From: Flavobacterium ammonificans
GTDB taxonomy: Bacteria; Bacteroidota; Bacteroidia; Flavobacteriales; Flavobacteriaceae
NCBI RefSeq assembly: GCF_020886115.1
Contig: NZ_AP025185.1
Location: 620,001 to 684,000 of the forward strand
Length of the DNA: 64,000 nucleotides
Reading direction: 5' to 3'
The translations under genes were made by a program, and so were the position numbers. The notes beneath the pieces were generated by a model. That model was not told the DNA's origin. It ran no database searches and saw nothing but the letters and a program-made list of their open reading frames with translations. Below are positions 27,911 through 37,334 of this stretch, one piece after another (position 1 is the stretch's first letter; the number at the start of each line of letters is the position of its first letter).

Positions 27911-28381
27911 TTAAGACAATCCGGCTTCGTTCAAGGTCTTAATAAAGTGAAATCCTCTTGGATAATAGCCTTGGTTATAATAAAAACGGTGTGCCGTAAA
28001 ATTCCCTGTAAAGGCATCTAATACAATCATAGTGCAACCGGCTTCTTCAGCTTTTGCATTGATATAATCGGTCATAAATTTTCCTGCACCTTTAGAACGA
28101 TGATCTGGATGGACTATAAAATTATCAATCTCAAAATAGCGGCCTGACCACAGTTTAATTCCGGACCATAGACCCGAAAGTCCAATACATTCTTCGCCTT
28201 CAAATACAGCGATTTGAATATAGTTATGAGGAAGCATTTCGGTCAAATAGGCTTCGTATTTTTCTATAGTAAAGTTATTGCTGTACAAATGCTTCATAAG
28301 CTCAAATTGAGCTAACATCTCTTCTAAAGTTGTAAGTTCTCTAATTTCCAAGTTGTAAATTTTTTTTATAAAAATACTCAA
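27911..28381 (-). CDS. GNAT family N-acetyltransferase
   Basis: Up to 156 residues. It carries the acetyl-CoA binding signature VHPDHRSKGAGKFMTDYI (motif A: R-x-x-G-x-G/A) with IVLDAFTGNFTAHRFYYNQGY as motif B, and would acetylate an amine of unknown identity. There is no ATG near the N-terminus. The frame opens with a TTG at 28381, and a second TTG at 28351 (giving MEIRELTTLEEM) looks more like homologues. It directly follows the atpG terminator. Confidence 0.82.
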   Translation of the reverse strand: MSIFIKKIYNLEIRELTTLEEMLAQFELMKHLYSNNFTIEKYEAYLTEMLPHNYIQIAVFEGEECIGLSGLWSGIKLWSGRYFEIDNFIVHPDHRSKGAGKFMTDYINAKAEEAGCTMIVLDAFTGNFTAHRFYYNQGYYPRGFHFIKTLNEAGLS

Positions 28382-28409
28382 AAAAAAGAGCCCCGCAATG
28401 CGAGGCTCT
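28377..28409 (-). terminator. Intrinsic terminator of the ATP synthase operon
   Basis: AGAGCCCCGC (28387-28396), 3-nt loop, GCGAGGCTCT (28400-28409), one mismatch. Read on the minus strand it is followed by a run of T (28386-28380). It lies 23 bp after the atpG stop. Confidence 0.85.
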
Positions 28410-28431
28410 CATGATATATTTCAAACTAATA

Positions 28432-29292
28432 TTATCCGTTCAACGCTTCAGCACCACCAACAATCTCTAAAATTTCGTTAGTAATTGCTGCTTGACGCGC
28501 TTTGTTGTAGGTTAATTTCAATTGATCTCTTAATTCCGTTGCGTTGTCAGTTGCTTTATGCATAGCCGTCATACGCGCTCCGTGTTCAGAAGCAAACGAA
28601 TCTCTAATTCCTTTGTACAATTGTGTTTTCAATGATTTCGGAATCAAAGTCAATACAATTTCTTCTTTAGAAGGTTCAAAAATATAATCTCCTGTTGAAA
28701 CAGGTAGGTCTGATTGAATTGGAGCCAAAGGCAAAAACTGTTCTGTTTGAATAATTTGAGTCGCCGCATTTTTAAATTGGTTGTACACCAATTCGATACG
28801 GTCGTATTCTCCAGCCACAAATTTTTGGGTTAATACCTCTGCAATTTGAGCTACATTATCAAAAGTCAAATCGTCAAAAATGGCGCTTTGATTATCAATA
28901 ACCGTTAATGTTTTGCTCAAAATATCATTTCCTTTTTTACCAATTGCAAAAACATCTACTTGTTTTCCTGCGTAATAATCAGAACGATTTTTAACTTCTT
29001 TAATTACGTTTGTATTAAAAGCACCACACAACCCTCTGTTAGAAGTGATAGCTACAACTAATACTTTTTTGATTTCGCGTTGCGCTGTGTAATCACCCCC
29101 AACATCACCATCTAAGGTAGCAGAGAGGTTTTGTAATAATTCCGTTAATTTTTCGGCATAAGGGCGCATCGCTGTAATCGCATCTTGTGCTTTCTTAAGC
29201 TTTGCAGCAGAAACCATTTTCATTGCCGATGTGATTTGCATCGTAGATGAAATGGAAGTAATTCTATTACGGATTTCCTTTAAGTTTGCCAT
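28432..29292 (-). CDS. atpG: ATP synthase F1 subunit gamma
   Basis: 286 residues, the central rotor shaft of F1. The family ends are clear: the N-terminal helix LKEIRNRITSISSTMQITSAMKMVSAAKL and the C-terminal helix ATELRDQLKLTYNKARQAAITNEILEIVGGAEAL. The SNRGLCGAFNTN motif is also intact. It is the last gene of the operon, 75 bp after atpA and just before the terminator. The beta and epsilon genes do not follow. Confidence 0.97.
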   Translation of the reverse strand: MANLKEIRNRITSISSTMQITSAMKMVSAAKLKKAQDAITAMRPYAEKLTELLQNLSATLDGDVGGDYTAQREIKKVLVVAITSNRGLCGAFNTNVIKEVKNRSDYYAGKQVDVFAIGKKGNDILSKTLTVIDNQSAIFDDLTFDNVAQIAEVLTQKFVAGEYDRIELVYNQFKNAATQIIQTEQFLPLAPIQSDLPVSTGDYIFEPSKEEIVLTLIPKSLKTQLYKGIRDSFASEHGARMTAMHKATDNATELRDQLKLTYNKARQAAITNEILEIVGGAEALNG

Positions 29293-29367
29293 TCTAAATA
29301 TGAAAATTTATCAATTTATCAATGTGCAAATGACTGTCATTCACACATTGACATATTGTTATATTGA

Positions 29368-30945
29368 TTAATTATACTTCGCTGAAACTTCTTTTGCTAC
29401 TTTTTCGATAACATCAGTAATGTTGTCATCTAATTTACCTGCTTTCAAAGCATCAAGAGTGTCTCTGTGTTTGTTGTTCAAGAATTCTAAGAAATCTTTC
29501 TCAAATTCTTTTACTTTGTTTACAGGAACATTTCTCAATAAGTTTTTAGAACCAGCGTAGATAATAGCTACTTGATCTTCAACAGTATAAGGTTCGTTCA
29601 AACCTTGTTTCAAGATTTCAACGTTTCTTTTTCCTTTTTCAATTACGTTTAAAGTAACCGCATCTAAGTCAGAACCAAATTTAGCAAACGCTTCCAATTC
29701 ACGGAATTGCGCTTGGTCTAATTTTAAAGTACCTGATACTTTTTTCATTGATTTGATTTGTGCATTACCTCCAACACGAGATACCGAGATACCTACGTTA
29801 ATTGCAGGACGAACTCCAGAGTTGAACAAATCTCCATCCAAGAAAATTTGACCGTCTGTAATCGAAATTACGTTAGTTGGGATGTATGCAGAAACGTCAC
29901 CCGCTTGTGTTTCGATAATTGGTAAAGCAGTTAATGAACCTCCTCCTTTTACAATTCCTTTTAAAGAATCTGGTAAGTCGTTCATATTTTTTGCAATATC
30001 ATCATCAGCAATCACCTTACAAGCACGCTCTAATAAACGAGAGTGTAAGTAGAAAACGTCTCCAGGATATGCTTCACGTCCTGGTGGTCTTCTTAATAAA
30101 AGAGACACCTCACGATACGCCACCGCTTGTTTAGATAAATCATCATAAACAATCAAAGCTGGACGTCCAGAGTCTCTGAAATACTCCCCAATTGCAGCAC
30201 CTGCCATTGGAGCATATACTTGCATTGGAGCTGGATCAGAAGCGTTAGCTGCTACGATAATCGTATACGCCATAGCTCCTTTTTCTTCTAACATTTTTGC
30301 AATACCTGCAACTGTAGAAGCTTTTTGTCCAATAGCAACATAGATACAAAATACAGGTTTTCCTGCATCGTAAAATTCTTTTTGATTTAAGATCGTGTCG
30401 ATACAAACAGTTGATTTTCCTGTTTGACGGTCACCAATAACCAACTCACGTTGTCCACGACCAACTGGAATCATCGCATCAACTGCTTTTACTCCTGTTT
30501 GTAATGGTTCAGTTACTGGTTGACGGAATACAACTCCTGGCGCTTTTCTTTCCAAAGGCATTTCGTATAATTCCCCACCGATTGGTCCTTTACCATCAAT
30601 TGGTTGACCTAGTGTGTTTACAACACGTCCTAACATTTGCTCTCCTACTTTAAGAGAAGCAATACGTTGTGTTCTTTTAACGATTGAACCTTCTTTGATT
30701 CCTGTTGAAGCACCCAAAAGTACTACCCCAACATTGTCTTCTTCTAAGTTCAATACAATAGCCTCAAGACCATTTTCGAATTCAACTAATTCTCCGTATT
30801 GAACATTAGATAGCCCGTACACACGAGCAATACCATCTCCAACATTAAGTACTGTTCCTACTTCTTCTAGTGTAGCACCAGATTCAAAACCTTCTACTTG
30901 CTTTCTTAATATTGCTGAAATTTCAGCAGGTTTGATTTCCGCCAT
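29368..30945 (-). CDS. atpA: ATP synthase F1 subunit alpha
   Basis: 525 residues. It forms the alternating catalytic hexamer with beta and carries the non-catalytic nucleotide site. P-loop GDRQTGKST is near residue 172, with the [10 protein letters not shown] lead-in and the alpha signature [14 protein letters not shown] near 375. The [38 protein letters not shown] stretch is canonical. It lies between atpH (36 bp upstream) and atpG. Confidence 0.98.
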   Translation of the reverse strand: MAEIKPAEISAILRKQVEGFESGATLEEVGTVLNVGDGIARVYGLSNVQYGELVEFENGLEAIVLNLEEDNVGVVLLGASTGIKEGSIVKRTQRIASLKVGEQMLGRVVNTLGQPIDGKGPIGGELYEMPLERKAPGVVFRQPVTEPLQTGVKAVDAMIPVGRGQRELVIGDRQTGKSTVCIDTILNQKEFYDAGKPVFCIYVAIGQKASTVAGIAKMLEEKGAMAYTIIVAANASDPAPMQVYAPMAGAAIGEYFRDSGRPALIVYDDLSKQAVAYREVSLLLRRPPGREAYPGDVFYLHSRLLERACKVIADDDIAKNMNDLPDSLKGIVKGGGSLTALPIIETQAGDVSAYIPTNVISITDGQIFLDGDLFNSGVRPAINVGISVSRVGGNAQIKSMKKVSGTLKLDQAQFRELEAFAKFGSDLDAVTLNVIEKGKRNVEILKQGLNEPYTVEDQVAIIYAGSKNLLRNVPVNKVKEFEKDFLEFLNNKHRDTLDALKAGKLDDNITDVIEKVAKEVSAKYN

Positions 30946-30981
30946 CTTACTTTATAATTTAAACACTTTTATGTGTAATAA

Positions 30982-31515
30982 CTAATTACTAAACTCTCTT
31001 TTTAATACTTGTAATCTATTAGCAACAGAAGCATTGTATTGCTTGTCGCCTATTCTTAAAATAAACCCTCCAATGATGGAAGCATCTATCGTATTTTCAA
31101 TTGTGATTTTCTTATCTGATAGCGTAGCGATTTTGGCTAAAACTTTAGCTTCTAAAGCTGCGTCCATTGCAATAGCTGTAGTTACTTTGGCTACTTCAAT
31201 TCCGTTCATCTCATCAGACAATTTATTGTATTCCAAAGCAATTGCTTCTAGGATTTCAAATCGTTTGTTTTCAAACAACAAATGAAACAATCCTTGAGTT
31301 ACTGCATTTACTCCTGAAAAAACTTCCAACAACGCTTTTTCTTTTACCTCAACTGAAGTAGTCGGGCTTTGAATGAAAGTGTTTAACTCTTCGTTTGCGT
31401 TGATTGTAGAAGCAATCAATTTCATATCGTTATTCACAACATCTGCCACCCCTTTTGAATTAGAGATGTCTAAGATTGCTTTTGCATAACGAATTGCTGC
31501 TCTTGTACCTGCCAT
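30982..31515 (-). CDS. atpH: ATP synthase F1 subunit delta
   Basis: 177 residues, the OSCP-type stator protein linking F1 to subunit b. It starts AGTRAAIRYAKAILDISNSKGV and has the C-terminal family signature IDASIIGGFILRIGDKQYNASVANRLQ. It begins 2 bp after atpF ends, so the two are cotranslated. Confidence 0.95.
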   Translation of the reverse strand: MAGTRAAIRYAKAILDISNSKGVADVVNNDMKLIASTINANEELNTFIQSPTTSVEVKEKALLEVFSGVNAVTQGLFHLLFENKRFEILEAIALEYNKLSDEMNGIEVAKVTTAIAMDAALEAKVLAKIATLSDKKITIENTIDASIIGGFILRIGDKQYNASVANRLQVLKREFSN

Positions 31516-31517
31516 AA

Positions 31518-32018
31518 TTAGTTCAGTTTTACGTCACCTAACATTTTCTCCACTAATTTAGTTTGAGATTCTTTGTTAGACAATTCGTCTTTCAATACTT
31601 TTTCTGCAATACTTAATGACAAGGTAGCAACTTGTGCTTTCAAATCAGCCATAGCTGCATTCTTTTCGCTTTCGATAGCTGCTTTAGCTTGGTCAATCAT
31701 TTTTTGACCTTGCTCTTGTGCTTCACTTTTAGCGTCAGCTACCATTTTCTCTTTCATTTCACGAGCGTCTTTTAACATGGCGTCGCGTTCAGCTCTTGCT
31801 TCTTGAAGAATACGTTGGTTATCTGCTTGTAAATTTTGCATTTCGTTACGTGCGTTTTCAGCTGATTCCAAAGCATTTTTAATACCTTGTTCTCTTTCGT
31901 TAACCGCATCTAAAATAGGCTTCCAAGCGAATTTTTTTAATAAGAATATTAATCCGACAAAAATGACTACTTGCCAAATAAATAAACCAAACGAAAAATC
32001 ATTAATTAACTTCTCCAT
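31518..32018 (-). CDS. atpF: ATP synthase F0 subunit b
   Basis: 166 residues: one N-terminal membrane helix (FGLFIWQVVIFVGLIFLLKKFAW) followed by a long charged coiled coil with the family motif KPILDAVNEREQGIKNALESAE. It is the peripheral stalk that holds F1 to F0, placed between atpE and atpH as usual. Confidence 0.97.
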   Translation of the reverse strand: MEKLINDFSFGLFIWQVVIFVGLIFLLKKFAWKPILDAVNEREQGIKNALESAENARNEMQNLQADNQRILQEARAERDAMLKDAREMKEKMVADAKSEAQEQGQKMIDQAKAAIESEKNAAMADLKAQVATLSLSIAEKVLKDELSNKESQTKLVEKMLGDVKLN

Positions 32019-32135
32019 TATATGTAATTATAAAATTGTAAACTTTTTTTTAATTGCTTGTAGCAATTGAATCTGTTTTAATTTTTAAAAACAATAGTTA
32101 CAACCAACCGTTGTAACTACTGTTTTGTGTTTTAA

Positions 32136-32327
32136 TTAAGCAGCGAATAACGCAGCGAAACCAATACCTTCAATAAGTGCAGCTGCAATAAGCATAGCTG
32201 TTTGGATTTTTCCTGAAGCTTCTGGTTGACGAGCAATAGCGTCCATTGCTGAACCACCAATTTTACCAATACCTAAACCTGCTCCGATAACAATTAATCC
32301 TGCTCCTACAATAGTTGGAATTTGCAT
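32136..32327 (-). CDS. atpE: ATP synthase F0 subunit c
   Basis: 63 residues making the usual two-helix hairpin: IVGAGLIVIGAGLGIGKIGG, the polar loop ARQPEASGKI, and a second helix AMLIAAALIEGIGFAALFAA. The Glu in ALIEG is the ion-binding carboxylate. There is no sign of the extra sodium-site polar residues, so proton use is likely. Confidence 0.97.
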   Translation of the reverse strand: MQIPTIVGAGLIVIGAGLGIGKIGGSAMDAIARQPEASGKIQTAMLIAAALIEGIGFAALFAA

Positions 32328-32423
32328 AATATATATATTAAAAATTAAACATTCTTATTTATGGTTTAACTAGGTTAGTTGTTTATGAGGTTAAACTATT
32401 AAACAATCAACCATTAAACTTAA

Positions 32424-33527
32424 TTAGTGATGCGCCTCCTCGTGGTGGTGCTCTTCATTTCCTGCACCAAAATACAAAGCAGACAACATCGTGAAAATAT
32501 ACGCTTGTAAAAACGCTACTAATATTTCAAGGATAGAAAGTGCAAATGCCAATCCAAATGACAAGGTGCTTCCAATCCAGCTTTTAAAAATAAACATCAA
32601 ACCAATAATACTCATTAATACAACGTGTCCTGCCAATATATTAGCATACAAACGAATCATTAATGAAAATGGTTTAATAACTGTCCCCAACAATTCAATT
32701 GGTGCCAAAATAAATTTCATTGGTGTAGGCACTCCTGGCATCCAGAAAATGTGTCCCCAATAATTTTTGTTAGCAGAAAAAGTAGTAATCAAATACGTCA
32801 TTAATGCTAAAGAAGCAGTGATTGCGATATTTCCAGTTACGTTAAATCCTAGTGGTGTTAATCCTAAAATATTCAAGAAAAACACAAAGAAAAAGATCGT
32901 AAGCAAGTAGCTCATGTATTTTTTATATGCTTTTTCTCCAATGTTTGGAATCGCAATTTCGTCTCTTACGTATAAAACTAAAGGCTCAAAGAAACGACCT
33001 GCTCCAGATGCAATTCCGCCATTTTTAGCGTATGATTTTGCTAATCCTCTAAATAATACAAACATTAAAATAGACACGAATAAAATTCCAACTACACTTT
33101 TAGTAATAGATAAATCCAATGGTTTAACATTCGTTGGGTGACCGTGTTCTTCAGTTAGTTTTCCTGAAGCATCTGTTTTGTATATTTTTTCGTGGTGTAA
33201 TTTATAGAAGTTCCCGTTATGCTCTGCAACATCAGCTACTGGGCCATGATGAAATTCGCCAGAAGAAAAAACTTGCAAACCGTTATCCCAAAGAATAATT
33301 GGCAAAGAAAAACCATTGTGTTCTCCTGTTTCTTTATCTGCATTAAAATAAAAAGAATGTGAATCTAATAAGTGATGATTAATAAACTCTTTTATTTCAG
33401 ATTTAACATCTGTGCTTGCTGTTGGAGTTGCCTCTTTTTCTTCAGTTGAGTTAGCAAAACCTGCCAAAGGAAGCATTGCGACTAAAGCTATAAATAGGAA
33501 TTGAAGTGGTTTGTTTGAAATCACCAT
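32424..33527 (-). CDS. atpB: ATP synthase F0 subunit a
   Basis: 367 residues from the ATG at 33527. The frame extends to a TTG at 33575, but that codon lies inside the -7 box TACCTTTG, so it cannot be used. It has a signal-like first helix and the long periplasmic insert typical of Bacteroidota (residues ~20-125), then the a-subunit helices with LLGTVIKPFSLMIRLYANILAGHVV, containing the essential Arg. A His-rich tail (HHHEEAHH) ends the protein. It forms the proton half-channels against the c ring. Confidence 0.96.
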   Translation of the reverse strand: MVISNKPLQFLFIALVAMLPLAGFANSTEEKEATPTASTDVKSEIKEFINHHLLDSHSFYFNADKETGEHNGFSLPIILWDNGLQVFSSGEFHHGPVADVAEHNGNFYKLHHEKIYKTDASGKLTEEHGHPTNVKPLDLSITKSVVGILFVSILMFVLFRGLAKSYAKNGGIASGAGRFFEPLVLYVRDEIAIPNIGEKAYKKYMSYLLTIFFFVFFLNILGLTPLGFNVTGNIAITASLALMTYLITTFSANKNYWGHIFWMPGVPTPMKFILAPIELLGTVIKPFSLMIRLYANILAGHVVLMSIIGLMFIFKSWIGSTLSFGLAFALSILEILVAFLQAYIFTMLSALYFGAGNEEHHHEEAHH

Positions 33528-33572
33528 AACAGTTAAATATCTTAGTTTATTTAGGTTTCTAAAATTTAGGTG

Positions 33573-33601
33573 CAAAGGTACATTTTTTATTAATATTCAA
33601 A
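33573..33601 (-). promoter_or_regulatory. Promoter of the atpBEFHAG operon
   Basis: On the minus strand TTTG (33601-33598) and TACCTTTG (33580-33573) are separated by 17 bp, a full match to the Bacteroidota TTTG / TAnnTTTG promoter. The predicted start of transcription is about 40 bp before the atpB ATG at 33527. Confidence 0.65.
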
Positions 33602-33643
33602 AGAATATAAAAATTTATTTTTAGGGATATTTAAAATCGTTTT

Positions 33644-34042
33644 TTAAAATTCCTTCTTTTCATTCAATAAATTAATAGTTATTGCGGTTTCTATTGCTAA
33701 AAAAAGAATAAAAATCACAAAAAAATTAATTTTTTCTATTGAAGCGGTCGGACTTTCCAATTGTAAAATTGGACGAACTGCAAAAAAACAGGCAATCATT
33801 TTAATTGAGGTTATCGATAGAAAAATAAGCCCAACGGTGTCAAAGTTTTTTTGCTTAATTTTTTGTAAAACAAAAACAATTAAAGCGGATGCTAATGCAA
33901 AACAGCAATACTCTAATTCAAGCGAGTAATAGAACGTGGAAGGCTTGACGCTTATAAAATGTAGTACTTGTAAATGAACAAGATAAAACAAAACTGTTAA
34001 CGGGATTAAAACCAAGAATAGTGTTTTATTTACAAGCTTCAT
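33644..34042 (-). CDS. DUF6168-like small membrane protein of the ATP synthase locus
   Basis: 132 residues with four predicted membrane helices (about 8-28, 45-62, 75-95 and 105-125) and no catalytic motif. It sits between atpZ and atpB, the position of AtpI-like assembly proteins in other bacteria. The size and place match the flavobacterial DUF6168 family. A role in F0 assembly is a positional guess. Confidence 0.7.
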   Translation of the reverse strand: MKLVNKTLFLVLIPLTVLFYLVHLQVLHFISVKPSTFYYSLELEYCCFALASALIVFVLQKIKQKNFDTVGLIFLSITSIKMIACFFAVRPILQLESPTASIEKINFFVIFILFLAIETAITINLLNEKKEF

Positions 34043-34054
34043 TAGGGTCTGGTC

Positions 34055-34276
34055 TTATTGTTTGTTAACTTGATTTACTAATCTAATGGTGTTGTACATG
34101 GCCAGAAAAACGCCTATAATCAAAAGAACTTTATGATAATATACCCAATCATTAGGGTAGTTGTTGTCCAGCCATTCTCCTAAAAAAGAAAATAGAAAAA
34201 TAGTGATTCCCATTTGAGCAGGAATAGTAATTAAAACTAACCACTTGTTTTTTTTAGTCGGAAACTTATTCTCCAT
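34055..34276 (-). CDS. AtpZ/AtpI-family protein
   Basis: 73 residues with two membrane helices separated by a short GEWLDNNYPNDW loop, the layout of AtpZ. Family members are linked to Mg2+/Ca2+ supply and c-ring assembly for the ATP synthase. Its start overlaps the end of the bactofilin gene by 11 bp, so the two are coupled. Confidence 0.85.
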   Translation of the reverse strand: MENKFPTKKNKWLVLITIPAQMGITIFLFSFLGEWLDNNYPNDWVYYHKVLLIIGVFLAMYNTIRLVNQVNKQ

Positions 34277-34646
34277 TTGGGTGAGTAGTTGTTTTTGTTG
34301 TCATGGTACAAGTAGCCGAAAAATCAGCGCCAGGTTCAACCGCTAATTTACCAACGGTAACTTCGCCATAAATGGCCGCTGTTGCTTTAACATTGAGTAG
34401 TTCTTCTACTTGGATTTTCCCGCTAAATCGACCCTCAATATCGGCACTTTTACATACAATATCTCCCACAACTATTCCGGCAGGACCAATAACAATTTTA
34501 CCTTCTGTTTGGAAATTTCCGGTTAATTCTCCGTCTAGTCTAAAGTCGGCAACCGAATAAATATTGCCTTTAATTCTTGTTCCTTCTACAATTCGGTTGG
34601 TTTTCCCTAAAAGGTCGGTGTAGGATTTGGTTTTTTTGTCAAACAT
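34266..34646 (-). CDS. Bactofilin (polymer-forming cytoskeletal protein)
   Basis: 126 residues, one bactofilin domain. A short charged N-terminus is followed by repeating beta-helix strands (NRIVEGTRIKGNIYSVADFRLDGELTGN, GKIVIGPAGIVVGDIVCKSADIEG, ATAAIYGEVTVGKLAVEPGADFSATC). Bactofilins polymerise without nucleotide and organise envelope machinery. It lies 3 bp downstream of sprE and overlaps atpZ. Confidence 0.92.
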   Translation of the reverse strand: MFDKKTKSYTDLLGKTNRIVEGTRIKGNIYSVADFRLDGELTGNFQTEGKIVIGPAGIVVGDIVCKSADIEGRFSGKIQVEELLNVKATAAIYGEVTVGKLAVEPGADFSATCTMTTKTTTHPNGE

Positions 34647-34649
34647 AAT

Positions 34650-37247
34650 TTACTGCTTTTTTGAGGCTAAATAGCTTTCTAGGTTTTTTTTAATTTGAAC
34701 CACTTTATAATTATCACTCGAAATAATAATTGCGTCTTGGCTAATTGTATATTGCTTGTTCGTTTTCATATACTTTATAACATCCGCTGCATAAGCCTCG
34801 GATTTTATGTTGTGAATTACTACAAAGTTTTCTTTGTCAGTATAAACATCATAGGAATACGATCGTTTTTCTATTTTTTCTTCGGCGATGAATTTTTTAA
34901 TTTTATCTTCAATTTCAATAGTAATTGGATCTGTTCTTAAACCCGCTTTAAATAGTATTTTCCAACTTTTAGCATTCGTGGTAAACTCCATTTTTTCCAA
35001 TACGGGAATCTGATCGTTAACAATCTCTTTGGCTTGTCTTCCTTCGTCAGTGTTGGGATATTGAGCTGCAATTGCTTCTAGTGTTTTTTTATACGCTTCA
35101 ATTCCAAATAATTTAGCTTCTGTATTGGCTCGTAACAATTCCAATTTCGGCTCAATTTCATCTCCTGAAAACTGAATAATTGCCGTATTTATTTTTTCTA
35201 AAACCGACACAAACTGCCCTTCTTTAAATTCTTGATACAACTGACTGTACGTTTTTTCAGGAGTGTCTAACTTTAAACCATCCGTGTCAGAATTGTTTAT
35301 AATTTGCGCATACCGCGAAGAAGGAAACTGAGCAACAATTTGACTTTTCATCTCCGATGCTTTATCTAAGTCTGTAATTAAATAGATTTTATAGAGGTTG
35401 TACATTGTTGGTAAAACTAGTTTTTCCTCCGGATTTTGTTTTAAAACGCTTTCTAGTTTGGCTGTTGCCAAAGCATATTCTTTAAATTTCTCTTTATAAA
35501 TAAGTCCCAACTGCAAGTAGGCAAAATTTCGTTCTTGATTAATGCTGTCCAGTTCTCTTTTTTCAGTAGGCAATTGAGCTAAATAATACTTTATTTCAAA
35601 TTTGTCGGTTGGTTGAGGCGCTTTTGCTGTGGTGGATCCCTCAATTAATTCGCTTTCGCTGGATGGCGAAATTAAAATCTCTTTAGTATTGGCACTCATT
35701 CTCCAATAGCCTTTAGCGCTTCTGCTGCCCCAATTCTTTTTAAATTCTAACTGACCGTAGGAAACTGTGGTGGGGTTGTAAAAATAGAAGGTGTTTGTTG
35801 AAGTTGCTTGCGATTTTGAAGTAATCAAAGGACTCGAAGAAGGCGATTTTAAAAGCCCTTTTTGATTGCCCATTGGAGCAGAACCTGCATTTTCTATGCT
35901 AGCCATAGCTTCTTGTTGCCTCTTCGCCATTAATTGTTTCTTCTCTTCCGCTTTTTTGAGTTTTTCTATGTGATTACCAAAAAACGTTATGCGTTCCAAA
36001 TCAGAAAAAGCTACGACTTTTAAAATACTATCGTTTTGTTGAGCAAGTGCGTCATACTTAATTACGTCGTCTAAATTTTTTCTGGTTTTTTCAATTTGGA
36101 GAAACTCTCTAGTATTCTTTTCTAATTTCACCAATGTACTATCATAGTATTTTGCCGCCAAAGGAAAATCAGCGCTTTTGAAATACATATTGCCTAGATT
36201 TCTATAATTAGAAGCGGCTAAATAGCTGTTGTCTTTTGCTTTTTTCAAAGAGAGATTGTAGTTTTTTAATGCTAATTCTGCAGTATTACTTTTTTCGTAA
36301 TACAATCCGATTTGGTGGTAAATCAGGTCTAGAAAAGGTCGGTTTTCTCGGTTTTCCAAAAGTTTAGCAAACATTTTTTCTATTTGTTCTTTGTTGCCCT
36401 TTTGAAAATCAAACAACTGCGCTTTTTTAGCGTAGGCTTGAATCACATAATCTCTATCGGCTTTTCGATGCATATCAATTACGGATTGGTAACAAAGAAG
36501 TGCACTGTCTCTTTTACCTAATTCTTCATATAGCTGTCCTAAAATAAATCGATATCGTGCTTTTTGAGTGTTACGGTTGGTTAGCCCTTGTGCTATTTTT
36601 AATTTGGAAACCGCACTGTCTTTTTCTTCTAAATTCAAGAAGGCTTCTGCTAAAACAGCATTAGCATCAGCGACATATTGATTTTTTAATTTAAAATCCT
36701 TCAACAATTTCGAAAGATTTTTAATTACTAAAGCGTCATTTCCTAGACGCATATTGGTTTTTTCGCGCCAAATTTTAGCTTCATAAATTTTATCGCTACC
36801 GGGATATTTATAAAGAATGTAATTAAATGCGTCCAAAGCGGGGATAAAGCGCTGCTCATAATACCTCGCCTTTCCTAACATAAGATAAGCTTCGTCTGTT
36901 TGGCTATTTCTTTCTTTTCCGCCAATATTCATAGAATGTTTTTGAATCCCTTTTGTGGCTTTTTTTTCAGCCAAATCAAAATTAGCATTCCTAGTAGTGT
37001 CAAAAGTTGAGCCGTCAGACAACTCCATTTTTTCCACGGGTAATCGTTTCCAGAAATTGTTTTTGCTTTTCTCGTTAATTCCAACCAATCCTTTATCATA
37101 GCCGATTCCACCATTATACAACACATTATACTTAGTCGTTAATGCATGATAATTCCTGGAAATGAAAGTGTCTTTTTTAGTAGAACAAGCCACTAAAAAA
37201 AGAATGGTGAAAAAAATAAAAAAAGGATATGATTTGTTAATTTTCAA
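34650..37247 (-). CDS. sprE: T9SS periplasmic lipoprotein PorW/SprE
   Basis: 865 residues. A lipoprotein signal (FLVACSTKK) is followed by the conserved opening FISRNYHALTTKYNVLYNGG and a long series of TPR helix pairs (about residues 90-420 and 560-720). Length and motifs match PorW/SprE, needed for type IX secretion and gliding. The start is a TTG at 37247: no in-frame ATG lies between it and an upstream stop. The bactofilin gene follows after 3 bp. It shows that this organism has the T9SS, which fits the sorting domain of the protein at 16.6-17.0 kb. Confidence 0.9.
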   Translation of the reverse strand: MKINKSYPFFIFFTILFLVACSTKKDTFISRNYHALTTKYNVLYNGGIGYDKGLVGINEKSKNNFWKRLPVEKMELSDGSTFDTTRNANFDLAEKKATKGIQKHSMNIGGKERNSQTDEAYLMLGKARYYEQRFIPALDAFNYILYKYPGSDKIYEAKIWREKTNMRLGNDALVIKNLSKLLKDFKLKNQYVADANAVLAEAFLNLEEKDSAVSKLKIAQGLTNRNTQKARYRFILGQLYEELGKRDSALLCYQSVIDMHRKADRDYVIQAYAKKAQLFDFQKGNKEQIEKMFAKLLENRENRPFLDLIYHQIGLYYEKSNTAELALKNYNLSLKKAKDNSYLAASNYRNLGNMYFKSADFPLAAKYYDSTLVKLEKNTREFLQIEKTRKNLDDVIKYDALAQQNDSILKVVAFSDLERITFFGNHIEKLKKAEEKKQLMAKRQQEAMASIENAGSAPMGNQKGLLKSPSSSPLITSKSQATSTNTFYFYNPTTVSYGQLEFKKNWGSRSAKGYWRMSANTKEILISPSSESELIEGSTTAKAPQPTDKFEIKYYLAQLPTEKRELDSINQERNFAYLQLGLIYKEKFKEYALATAKLESVLKQNPEEKLVLPTMYNLYKIYLITDLDKASEMKSQIVAQFPSSRYAQIINNSDTDGLKLDTPEKTYSQLYQEFKEGQFVSVLEKINTAIIQFSGDEIEPKLELLRANTEAKLFGIEAYKKTLEAIAAQYPNTDEGRQAKEIVNDQIPVLEKMEFTTNAKSWKILFKAGLRTDPITIEIEDKIKKFIAEEKIEKRSYSYDVYTDKENFVVIHNIKSEAYAADVIKYMKTNKQYTISQDAIIISSDNYKVVQIKKNLESYLASKKQ

Positions 37248-37334
37248 TTGGAACCGGTTTATAACTTTAACTTCTATACTACTGATTTAGTATACAGAAA
37301 GGTAAAATTACGTTTCTTTTTGAAATATGGAAAC

